Assembly (NCBI GenBank): GCA_016463045.1
Contig: JAEMSB010000239.1
Location: 1-7,077 of the forward strand
DNA length: 7,077 nt
Source: Niveispirillum sp.
GTDB lineage: Bacteria > Pseudomonadota > Alphaproteobacteria > Azospirillales > Azospirillaceae
Direction: 5' to 3'
Shown here: piece after piece, positions 1-4,794 of the stretch
How the letters are laid out: each line of letters starts with the position of its first letter
Numbering within the stretch: the stretch's first letter is position 1
Position numbers and translations under genes: made by a program
The notes under the pieces: model-generated
Databases searched by the model: none
Told to the model about the DNA's origin: nothing
Seen by the model: only the letters and a program-made list of their open reading frames with translations

Positions 1-920
1 GCCGATGCTTCCGCGGAATTTTCAGTGGCTGAGATCACGCTTGCCGCGACCGGCTCCGCCTGTGCTGCGGCCTTGCTGGCGGCCGGTGCCGACGTTGCTG
101 CCGTGGCTTCCAGCTTCGGGATCACGGGTGCGGCCACCGGGGCCGCGATGGTTGTGCTGTCGCTGCCCGGTACTGTGGGCAGCGCCTTCAATCCCGTGCC
201 GGCGACCGTCAGATGGACGCCCAGCGTGCTGGGCGCGGCATCGGTGGTCAGGGTGGGGATGACGGGGGCGCTGTTCTCGCCGCCGCTGACGATCATTGCC
301 GTCACCTGCTGCACCAGAACGGCCTCTCCGGCGGCATTGCCCCCTTGCAGGACCGTCAGAAGATCGATCTCCTGTATCCCGTCCGGCCCTTCCGCCGTGC
401 CGATATCGCCCATCGCACCGTCGGATGACAAGGGATCGGCGGCGGCAAAGGCGCTGGACAGGTCATTCAGGAAGGCCACGACCTCGGGGTTCATCTCCTG
501 TCCCGTCAGGCCACCACCGGCCAGCAGGCTGATGCCCGACTGTGCCCACCGGCCTTCCATGCCCTTTGCCGCAGTGCCGGTGCCGGCCATGTTCGACAGG
601 TTGGACAGGTTCAACCCTTTCAACCCACCCCCCAGCAAGGCGCCGAGGCCGGACGCAAGGCCGGAGGGCAGGGTTTGCCCGCCCGTCTCCAGTGCTAGGC
701 CACCCTCCAGCCCTTCGACTGTCAGGCCGGTGCCATCTTTCGGCACCCCCTCTCCCCCCGTCAGGGACAGGAAGTTACCCAGCAGCTGGTTGAAACTATC
801 CAGTCCCTCCAGCCCTTCGCCGGACGGGGTGGCATTGCCGTTCCCACCCCCCATCACGCCAAAGGACAGGGCGGATGGGGCGGTGGCCGTGCTGGCTCCA
901 AGAAGGGCTGAAATGTCCAT
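1..920 (-). CDS. fliK: Probable flagellar hook-length control protein FliK, N-terminal part (cut by window edge)
   Basis: An open frame without stops runs from ATG at 920 to the left edge, giving 306 residues of the N-terminal part. The start (MDISALLGAS) is preceded by AGGAA at 929-933, 8 bases from the ATG, and by a sigma-54 promoter at 953-970. The protein is low in complexity: Gly/Leu-rich with short repeats (GLEGL, NLSNLSN) in the first third, then an acidic middle, then an Ala/Pro/Val-rich linker near the edge. There is no membrane segment or signal peptide. Biased, poorly conserved N-terminal halves followed by a compact C-terminal Flg_hook domain are typical of FliK, the secreted ruler that sets hook length and switches export specificity. 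The diagnostic C-terminal domain lies outside the window, so the name rests on composition, the flagellar-type promoter and position after flgI-flgJ-flgN. Another secreted flagellar protein is possible. Confidence 0.62.
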   Translation of the reverse strand, partial: MDISALLGASTATAPSALSFGVMGGGNGNATPSGEGLEGLDSFNQLLGNFLSLTGGEGVPKDGTGLTVEGLEGGLALETGGQTLPSGLASGLGALLGGGLKGLNLSNLSNMAGTGTAAKGMEGRWAQSGISLLAGGGLTGQEMNPEVVAFLNDLSSAFAAADPLSSDGAMGDIGTAEGPDGIQEIDLLTVLQGGNAAGEAVLVQQVTAMIVSGGENSAPVIPTLTTDAAPSTLGVHLTVAGTGLKALPTVPGSDSTTIAAPVAAPVIPKLEATAATSAPAASKAAAQAEPVAASVISATENSAEAS

Positions 921-952
921 GGCGTGCGTTCCTGCGCTATTCGGTTGGGACC

Positions 953-970
953 ATGCACCTATCGTGCCAA
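953..970 (-). promoter_or_regulatory. Sigma-54 (-24/-12) promoter of fliK
   Basis: Read on the minus strand the sequence is TGGCACG-ATAG-GTGCAT, against the consensus TGGCACG-N4-TTGCW, with a single mismatch. The invariant GG lies at 967-968 and the invariant GC at 955-956, with the required 10 bases between them. The predicted transcription start is near 943, giving a leader of about 23 bases that contains the AGGAA ribosome-binding site of the gene starting at 920. The match is seen directly; activity is inferred. Confidence 0.85.
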
Positions 971-1004
971 TAGGGACGTGCCGGAATTGCTGGGTTTCGG
1001 GCCG

Positions 1005-1055
1005 GTCATGCCCTGCCGGGGGGCAGAAGCTGCCGGTTCCTGGGCAAGGCTTGCC
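1005..1055 (-). promoter_or_regulatory. Cluster of three 13-bp G[G/T]CA-N5-TGCC boxes: putative flagellar activator (FlbD-type) enhancer of fliK
   Basis: Three related boxes lie upstream of the sigma-54 promoter of the gene starting at 920: GTCATGCCCTGCC (1005-1017), GGCAGAAGCTGCC (1022-1034) and GGCAAGGCTTGCC (1043-1055, a perfect palindrome around one central base). Their centres are about 43, 60 and 81 bases upstream of the -24 GG. The last two centres are 21 bp apart, about two helical turns. Closely related boxes occur upstream of flgI at 3197-3253. Sigma-54 promoters require an upstream-bound activator, which in alphaproteobacterial flagellar systems is FlbD, controlled by FliX. Binding by FlbD is inference. 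Confidence 0.6.
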
Positions 1056-1097
1056 GGGCAGAGAGGCCCGGAACCCGTTGGACAAGGGAGTGGCGTT

Positions 1098-1120
1098 ACG
1101 GCGCGCGGATTGCGCGCCGT
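1098..1120. other. Strong GC-rich hairpin downstream of flgN (possible terminator or processing site)
   Basis: ACGGCGCGC (1098-1106) and GCGCGCCGT (1112-1120) form a perfect 9-bp stem with a 5-base loop. It sits 30 bases beyond the flgN stop on the minus strand and upstream of the separate promoter of the next gene. There is no T-tract on either side, so it is not a canonical intrinsic terminator. It may terminate weakly or stabilise the 3' end of the flgI-flgJ-flgN transcript. A smaller inverted repeat, TTAGG-N8-CCTAA, lies next to it at 1125-1142. Confidence 0.5.
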
Positions 1121-1149
1121 TGAATTAGGTTTAAAGGCCTAAAGGGGAA

Positions 1150-1593
1150 TCAGAAGGACTTGTTATACGCCATCGAGGGTGCGGCCTTGCGGGCATAGGC
1201 CGCCGGCATGACCATCCCGCCCCGGCGGGTATAGGTTCCTTCGTCGGCCCGCGCCTTATTGATGGCGGTGACCAGGGTGTTGATGGTGGATTGCGTCACC
1301 TGGGTGGCGGCACGGACCAGCCGTGCATGTTCCAGGGTCGCTTCGATGAATTCGTCCGATGCCTGCTTCAGCCGGGCCTTGGCCTCGGCATCCATCATCT
1401 GCAAGGTTTCGGTATCGGCCTTCACCGACCGCACACAATCCTCATAGGTGCGGACCAGCAGGGGCTTCTTGTCGGCAATGGCCGTCAGGGCCGGTATGTT
1501 GCGTTTGGCGATGGCGTCATTCTCCAGCTGGAAAAGATCCGTCAACCGCCGCATCGCATCGATCAGCGCGTCCGCGCGGGTATTGGCTGTCAT
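1150..1593 (-). CDS. flgN: FlgN/FlbY-type flagellar protein (putative export chaperone)
   Basis: The 147-residue protein is predicted to be cytoplasmic and almost wholly alpha-helical over residues 1-115, with no signal peptide or membrane segment. Length and helical character fit the FlgN-like family. In enterobacteria FlgN is the export chaperone of hook-filament junction proteins FlgK and FlgL. In Caulobacter the gene at this position is, from memory, called flbY. The C-terminal tail (about residues 118-147) is basic and rich in Ala, Gly and Tyr and probably flexible. The ATG at 1593 overlaps the flgJ stop by 4 bases (ATGA), and AAGGA at 1599-1603 lies 5 bases upstream. It is the third gene of the flgI operon and is followed by a hairpin. 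Family assignment relies on size, fold impression and neighbours more than on diagnostic residues, so the partner proteins are uncertain. Confidence 0.75.
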   Translation of the reverse strand: MTANTRADALIDAMRRLTDLFQLENDAIAKRNIPALTAIADKKPLLVRTYEDCVRSVKADTETLQMMDAEAKARLKQASDEFIEATLEHARLVRAATQVTQSTINTLVTAINKARADEGTYTRRGGMVMPAAYARKAAPSMAYNKSF

Positions 1594-1934
1594 TTCGATC
1601 CTTTCCCTTGTTCTTGTTCCTGCATGCGGATCATGGCGGCCTTTACATCGTCGGCGATGCCGACGCCGCCGGCCTTGGCGATCTGCTTGCCATATTCTTC
1701 GACCATCATGCCGCGCCAGGTATTCTCCGCCTCGCCGCCGCCGAATGTGTCATCCGCTTCAACGCCCTGCCACATCTGGCCCAGCATCTGGGACAGGAAG
1801 ACGGCTTCAAATTCCTGCGCCGCCTTGCCCACATCCTTGATGTTGGGGCCCTTATTCTTCAGGTTGCCGGCCTGCGCCTGCGACAGGGCCTGGGGGTCAA
1901 AGCCGGGGGTGGAAAGCTTCATGCTGTCGGACAT
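1590..1934 (-). CDS. flgJ: FlgJ-type rod-binding protein, single-domain (CheL-like)
   Basis: The 114-residue protein carries the rod-binding domain of FlgJ over about residues 33-105, with the characteristic helix AAQEFEAVFLSQML at 38-51 and a WRGMMVEEYGKQIAKAGG stretch further on. It lacks the C-terminal muramidase domain of enterobacterial FlgJ. In alphaproteobacteria this short form is usual (CheL in Caulobacter) and peptidoglycan cleavage is left to a separate enzyme. It is expected to act in the periplasm as rod-cap or rod-assembly scaffold. I chose ATG at 1934 because GAGG, formed by the last flgI codons, lies 7 bases upstream. A GTG one codon earlier, at 1937, is also in frame but has poorer spacing. 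The start overlaps the flgI stop (TGATG) and the gene's own stop overlaps the flgN start, so all three genes are probably translationally coupled. Confidence 0.93.
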   Translation of the reverse strand: MSDSMKLSTPGFDPQALSQAQAGNLKNKGPNIKDVGKAAQEFEAVFLSQMLGQMWQGVEADDTFGGGEAENTWRGMMVEEYGKQIAKAGGVGIADDVKAAMIRMQEQEQGKGSK

Positions 1935-3076
1935 CACATCACCTCGATCTCGGCCTGAAGGGCACCAGCCGCCTTGATGGACTGGAGGATCGAGATCATA
2001 TCACGCGGCCCTACGCCAAGCGCGTTCAGGTTTGCGACCAGTTCCTGAAGCGAGACGCCAGACGGCATGACGGCCAGTTTCTTGTCGGCGCCATCATCGA
2101 CCTGAATGTCGGTGCGCGGCACGACCGTCGTCTGTCCACCCTGGCTGAACGGCGCGGGCTGGGATACCTGCGGTGTCTCGGTGATCTTGATGGTCAGGTT
2201 GCCCTGGGCGATGGCAACGGTGGAGATGCGGACATTCTCGCCCATCACGATCACGCCGGACGCCTCGTCAATGACGACGCGCGCCACCTGATCGGGCCGG
2301 ACGGTCAACTGCTCCACCTCGCCCAGAAAGGCGACAAGGTCGGTCTTGCGCTGCATCGGCACATTGATGACGACGCTGGTCGGGTCCAGGGCCTTGGCCG
2401 TCTGCGGGCCGGCGAACTGGTTGATGGCGTTGGCCACACGTACCGCCGTCGTGAAATCCGGGTTGCGCAGCGACAGGCGCAGATAGGGCAGGTCGGACAG
2501 GGAGAAATCGATCTCCCGCTCCACAATGGCACCACCGGCAATGCGCCCGCTGGTCGGCACGCCCCGCGTGATGGAGGCACCGGCCCCCTGTGCAGAGAAG
2601 CCGGAAATGGCGACGGCGCCCTGGGCCACGGCATAGACCTCGCCATCCGCGCCCAGCAGCGGGGTGACCAACAGGGTGCCGCCCTGCAGGTTCTTGGCGT
2701 CGGCCATGGCCGCGACCGAGATATCGATGCGCGAGCCTTGCGAGGTGAAGGGCGGCAGGGTGGCGGTGACCATGACGGCGGCCACATTCTTGGTACGGAT
2801 CGTATCGCCACGGACATTGACGCCCAGCCGCTCCAGCATGCCGATCAGGCTCTGTTCGGTGAACGGCGAGTTGTTGATCGTATCGCCGGTGCCATTCAGG
2901 CCGACCACAAGGCCGTAGCCGATCAGCATATTGTCGCGCACACCCTCGACATCGGCGATATCCTTGATTCGGCTGTCCGCGTGCGCCATGTCGGGCGCCA
3001 TCAGCGTCAGGGCCGTCAGGATGGCGGCCAGCCACTGGCCGATCCGGGTCTTGGTGGAGGAGGTGCGCGTCGCCAT
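1934..3076 (-). CDS. flgI: Flagellar P-ring protein FlgI
   Basis: The 380-residue protein matches FlgI, the subunit of the flagellar P ring that forms the rod bushing in the peptidoglycan layer. Residues 1-33 form a Sec signal peptide: basic start, hydrophobic core around WLAAILTALTLMA, cleavage after AHA-33. The mature start DSRIKDIADVEGVRDN and the stretch LIGYGLVVGLNGTGD are hallmarks of the family, as is the C-terminal end in IEVM. Length is close to the family norm (E. coli about 365). The frame extends 48 codons upstream, but the start at 3076 is preferred. It gives a proper signal peptide, has GGAAG 7 bases upstream (3084-3088) and lies downstream of the sigma-54 promoter at 3149-3164, whereas the longer form would begin upstream of that promoter. 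It is the first gene of the flgI-flgJ-flgN operon and divergent from fliX. Confidence 0.97.
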   Translation of the reverse strand: MATRTSSTKTRIGQWLAAILTALTLMAPDMAHADSRIKDIADVEGVRDNMLIGYGLVVGLNGTGDTINNSPFTEQSLIGMLERLGVNVRGDTIRTKNVAAVMVTATLPPFTSQGSRIDISVAAMADAKNLQGGTLLVTPLLGADGEVYAVAQGAVAISGFSAQGAGASITRGVPTSGRIAGGAIVEREIDFSLSDLPYLRLSLRNPDFTTAVRVANAINQFAGPQTAKALDPTSVVINVPMQRKTDLVAFLGEVEQLTVRPDQVARVVIDEASGVIVMGENVRISTVAIAQGNLTIKITETPQVSQPAPFSQGGQTTVVPRTDIQVDDGADKKLAVMPSGVSLQELVANLNALGVGPRDMISILQSIKAAGALQAEIEVM

Positions 3077-3148
3077 GGCGGTGCTTCCGATTCTGTCGCT
3101 TTGCCTTCGGTTCGGGGCTTTTCCGCCCCTTATCGTCGGAGTGGTTGA

Positions 3149-3164
3149 TGCCAGAACCGTGCCA
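3149..3164 (-). promoter_or_regulatory. Sigma-54 (-24/-12) promoter of the flgI-flgJ-flgN operon
   Basis: On the minus strand the sequence reads TGGCACG-GTTC-TGGCA, one mismatch from TGGCACG-N4-TTGCW. The GG is at 3162-3163 and the GC at 3150-3151, with exactly 10 bases between. Transcription should start near 3138, giving a leader of about 60 bases before the flgI ATG at 3076. This also argues against the longer in-frame start at 3220. Confidence 0.87.
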
Positions 3165-3196
3165 GTCCAGGGATTGCGCGCCTTTCCGGGCCGCTG

Positions 3197-3253
3197 GTCA
3201 AGGCTTGCCGCCCCGTACAAAGGGTCATGTCCTGCCTGCGGGCAAAAAATGCC
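3197..3253. promoter_or_regulatory. Cluster of three 13-bp G[G/T]CA-N5-TGCC boxes between flgI and fliX: putative FlbD-type enhancer
   Basis: The boxes are GTCAAGGCTTGCC (3197-3209), GTCATGTCCTGCC (3224-3236) and GGCAAAAAATGCC (3241-3253). Relative to flgI they lie about 40, 67 and 84 bases upstream of the -24 GG. The second and third are separated by 4 bases, exactly like the pair at 1005-1034 upstream of fliK. The first sits within a 17-bp stretch (3194-3210) identical at 16 positions to 1040-1056. Because the cluster lies between divergent genes it could activate flgI and also influence fliX (about 115-170 bases upstream of its ATG). Identity of the binding protein is inferred. Confidence 0.62.
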
Positions 3254-3368
3254 CTAGGACGCGGGGCGCTGCGGGTGATACCTATAGTGAAAGACGTGCA
3301 TCCGGCCTATATATCTGGTGTCGGAATGCCGTCCGGTCCGCTCAAAAGCGAAAGCAGCCAACCGCGCC

Positions 3369-3788
3369 ATGAAGATCGAGGGTCCTTCCTCCGCCCGTCC
3401 CGGTCAGGTGAAGAAAGCCACGCGTAGCGGTGGTGGTGAATTTGCGCGCCATATCCAGGGCGGGGACGAGGATGAGGGCGTCTCTCGCTCGTCTGGCTCG
3501 CAGAGCCTGTCCGGCATCAATCCGCTGTTCGCCCTGCAGGAGGTCGATGACGCCCTGTCCGGCAAGAAGCGCAAGGCGCAGGCACGGGGTGAGGATATCC
3601 TGGACCGGCTGGATGAAATCCGTCTCGGTCTGCTGATGGGCACCATCCCGCTGGAAAAGCTGCATGAATTGTCGCGGGTTCTACAGAACCGCATCGGCGA
3701 CCTGGACGATCCGGAGCTGCAGCAGGTTCTGGACGAGATTGACCTGCGGGCGCAGGTGGAGATCGCGAAGCTGACTCCGCAGGGCTGA
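3369..3788 (+). CDS. fliX: Flagellar assembly regulator FliX
   Basis: The 139-residue protein matches FliX, the alphaproteobacterial class II flagellar regulator. In Caulobacter FliX is membrane-associated and binds the sigma-54 activator FlbD, tying transcription of later flagellar genes to completion of the early basal body. Residues 1-8 (MKIEGPSS) are the usual FliX start. A disordered, charged and Ser-rich segment follows to about residue 45. The conserved part is SGINPLFALQEVDD, then a helical C-terminal half (about 65-135) containing LDEIRLGLLMGTIPLEKL. I chose ATG at 3369 because of this conserved start; a frame opening at 3318 would add 17 unrelated residues. No clear Shine-Dalgarno sequence precedes 3369. 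The gene is divergent from flgI and shares the 292-bp region with the putative FlbD boxes, suggesting feedback. A weak 5-bp hairpin (3804-3821) follows, without a T-tract. Confidence 0.95.
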   Translation: MKIEGPSSARPGQVKKATRSGGGEFARHIQGGDEDEGVSRSSGSQSLSGINPLFALQEVDDALSGKKRKAQARGEDILDRLDEIRLGLLMGTIPLEKLHELSRVLQNRIGDLDDPELQQVLDEIDLRAQVEIAKLTPQG

Positions 3789-3886
3789 CCGCCTCGGCAT
3801 ACACCCGAATGACTGATCGGGCTGCTTCCCCAGTAAATTGTTTGGTTTCAGCGCATTAGAAGTTTTGCGCCGACGCTGTTCGCCTG

Positions 3887-3915
3887 TTGCGGGCCGGGCC
3901 TTGTCTCCCTATACT
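3887..3915 (+). promoter_or_regulatory. Sigma-70-type promoter of the dksA-family gene
   Basis: TTGCGG (3887-3892) and TATACT (3910-3915) are separated by exactly 17 bases. The -10 hexamer matches TATAAT at 5 of 6 positions and the -35 keeps the TTG core. Transcription would start near 3922, leaving about 30 bases before the ATG at 3952. The match is visible but unproven. It excludes the upstream in-frame ATG at 3838 as the normal start. Confidence 0.6.
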
Positions 3916-3951
3916 CCGCGCCGTTTCCAGGCCCAGGATCGGACCAGTCAG

Positions 3952-4383
3952 ATGTCGTCTAATACGTTGCCTCTGCTCCCCGCCGATTACCGCCCGTCGG
4001 AGGACGAGGAATATATGAACCCGCTGATGCGGGCCTTCTTCCGGCACAAACTGCTGCAATGGCGCGCGGAGCTGCTGCGTGAAAGCAGCGAGACGCTGAA
4101 CAGCTTGCATGAGGATGGCGGGTTGCAGGAACCCGACATTGCCGACCGTGCCACGTTGGAGACGGATCGCGCACTTGAACTGCGCACCCGTGACCGCGAG
4201 CGTAAGCTGATCTCCAAGATCGACAGCGCCCTGCAGCGCATCCATGACGGCGAATACGGCTATTGCGAGGAGACGGGGGAGCCGATCGGTGTCCGCCGTC
4301 TGGAAGCCCGCCCCATCGCCACCATGAGCCTGGAAGCCCAGGAGCGCCACGAACGCATGGAGCGCACGCACCGCGACGATTGA
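3952..4383 (+). CDS. dksA: DksA-family RNA polymerase secondary-channel regulator, single-cysteine type
   Basis: The 143-residue protein belongs to the DksA/TraR family, which enters the RNA polymerase secondary channel and, with ppGpp, tunes initiation at rRNA and amino-acid promoters. The N-terminal helix region holds DYRPSEDEEYMNPLMRAFF (12-30). A long coiled coil covers about 31-100, and its tip keeps D62, D65 and A67, equivalent to E. coli D71, D74 and A76. The globular domain has EYGYCEETGEPIGVRRLEARP (101-121). Of the four zinc-binding cysteines only C105 remains; the others are T108, S126 and A129. Zinc-free DksA relatives that are functional are known in alphaproteobacteria (a Rhodobacter sphaeroides example), so this is not decay. 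Start 3952 follows the putative promoter and an AGGA at 3936-3939, rather distant. The gene is monocistronic: own promoter, own terminator. Confidence 0.92.
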   Translation: MSSNTLPLLPADYRPSEDEEYMNPLMRAFFRHKLLQWRAELLRESSETLNSLHEDGGLQEPDIADRATLETDRALELRTRDRERKLISKIDSALQRIHDGEYGYCEETGEPIGVRRLEARPIATMSLEAQERHERMERTHRDD

Positions 4384-4408
4384 GCGGCATTCCATCGTTG
4401 GACGGGTT

Positions 4409-4439
4409 AAGGCCGGCGGGGTGACCCGCCGGCCTTTTT
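4409..4439 (+). terminator. Intrinsic terminator of the dksA-family gene
   Basis: AAGGCCGGCGGG (4409-4420) and CCCGCCGGCCTT (4425-4436) form a perfect 12-bp stem closed by the tetraloop GTGA and followed by a run of five T (4435-4439). It lies 25 bases after the stop codon. On the opposite strand the T-run is only two bases, so it should work in one direction and insulate the uronate region to the right. Confidence 0.95.
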
Positions 4440-4560
4440 CATGGCTTGAGCAGGCGGTGGTGAAGATCAGACAGCGATAACGCCCGCTGTTAGTCTCAAT
4501 ACAACCTGTCTGCGGTATCCCCTCGATATCATCGCAAAGCTCCCACTTTCATTCAGGTCA

Positions 4561-4574
4561 AGTTAGCGCTATCA
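4561..4574. promoter_or_regulatory. LacI-family-like operator upstream of uxuA
   Basis: The sequence AGTTAGCGCTATCA is palindromic around a central CG and matches TGTTAGCGCTAACA, a form typical of LacI-family sugar repressor sites, at 12 of 14 positions. It overlaps a TATCAT -10-like hexamer (4570-4575), which would suit repression by occlusion. No LacI-family gene is in the window, so this is a suggestion from pattern alone. Confidence 0.35.
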
Positions 4575-4591
4575 TGTTCACTAAGGATGAC

Positions 4592-4602
4592 TGGTAAGAC
4601 CA
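4592..4602. promoter_or_regulatory. TGGT-N3-ACCA half-site pair, possible weak GntR/FadR-type site
   Basis: TGGT-AAG-ACCA is a short inverted repeat with the spacing of FadR-subfamily GntR operators. Symmetry ends after four bases per arm, so it may be chance. Its centre is 89 bases upstream of the much stronger palindrome at 4675-4697. Confidence 0.25.
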
Positions 4603-4674
4603 ATAAAATCCTGAAGGGTAAAGGATACCCCAAGCTTCTGAGGGGTGGTGAACCGGACGGGTATGTATGTTTCG

Positions 4675-4697
4675 CAAAATTGGAATTACCAATTTTG
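4675..4697. promoter_or_regulatory. Perfect palindromic operator, GntR (FadR-subfamily) type, upstream of uxuA
   Basis: CAAAATTGG (4675-4683) and CCAATTTTG (4689-4697) are perfect 9-base inverted arms around AATTA. The core AATTGG-N5-CCAATT has the layout of FadR-subfamily GntR operators such as LldR sites. It also resembles the UxuR/ExuR operator of enterobacteria (AAATTGG-N4-CCAATTT), which has one base less in the centre. The site lies 97 bases upstream of the uxuA start. A GntR-type hexuronate repressor is the natural candidate; the regulator gene is not in the window. Confidence 0.7.
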
Positions 4698-4794
4698 TTG
4701 AATTCCCATGCGCCGATGGTGTTCAATCAATCCGGACACAAGACCGGCCCACCCCCTTTCCGGGCGGCCAGGGCCGGCAGCAGGGAATTGCACC

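Larger units (their letters stand above)
4441..4794 (+). promoter_or_regulatory. Gene-free upstream regulatory region of uxuA
   Basis: About 350 bases without a convincing gene separate the dksA terminator from uxuA. The region is visibly AT-richer than the coding DNA around it. It holds three operator-like palindromes (4561-4574, 4592-4602 and 4675-4697). A possible -10 hexamer TATCAT at 4570-4575 overlaps the first palindrome, but its -35 region is poor. Another weak candidate pair is TTGAAT (4698-4703) with TTCAAT (4722-4727), spacing 18, just downstream of the third palindrome. An ORF opening at 4587 is rejected: it has no family resemblance and runs out of frame into uxuA. Confidence 0.6.

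Noticed and set aside
25..1128. Long plus-strand open frame of 367 codons opposite fliK
   Set aside because: It is Pro/Arg/Ser-rich without family resemblance and lies opposite a minus-strand frame with a good Shine-Dalgarno sequence and sigma-54 promoter. It arises from the GC-rich third codon positions.
3221..3236. GG-N10-GC arrangement on the plus strand as a sigma-54 promoter for fliX
   Set aside because: Beyond the two invariant dinucleotides it matches the consensus poorly, lies inside a G[G/T]CA-N5-TGCC box and would give a leader of over 120 bases.
3287..3315. GTGAAA/TATATC as a sigma-70 promoter of fliX
   Set aside because: Spacing of 17 bases is right, but both hexamers are weak. 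I could not distinguish it from chance in this locally AT-rich stretch.
3404..3804. Minus-strand frames opposite fliX
   Set aside because: They are Ser/Arg/Pro-rich shadows of the conserved fliX frame.
3838..3951. Upstream in-frame ATG extending the dksA-family protein by 38 residues
   Set aside because: The extension has no DksA similarity and starts upstream of the likely promoter at 3887-3915; the conserved start is at 3952.
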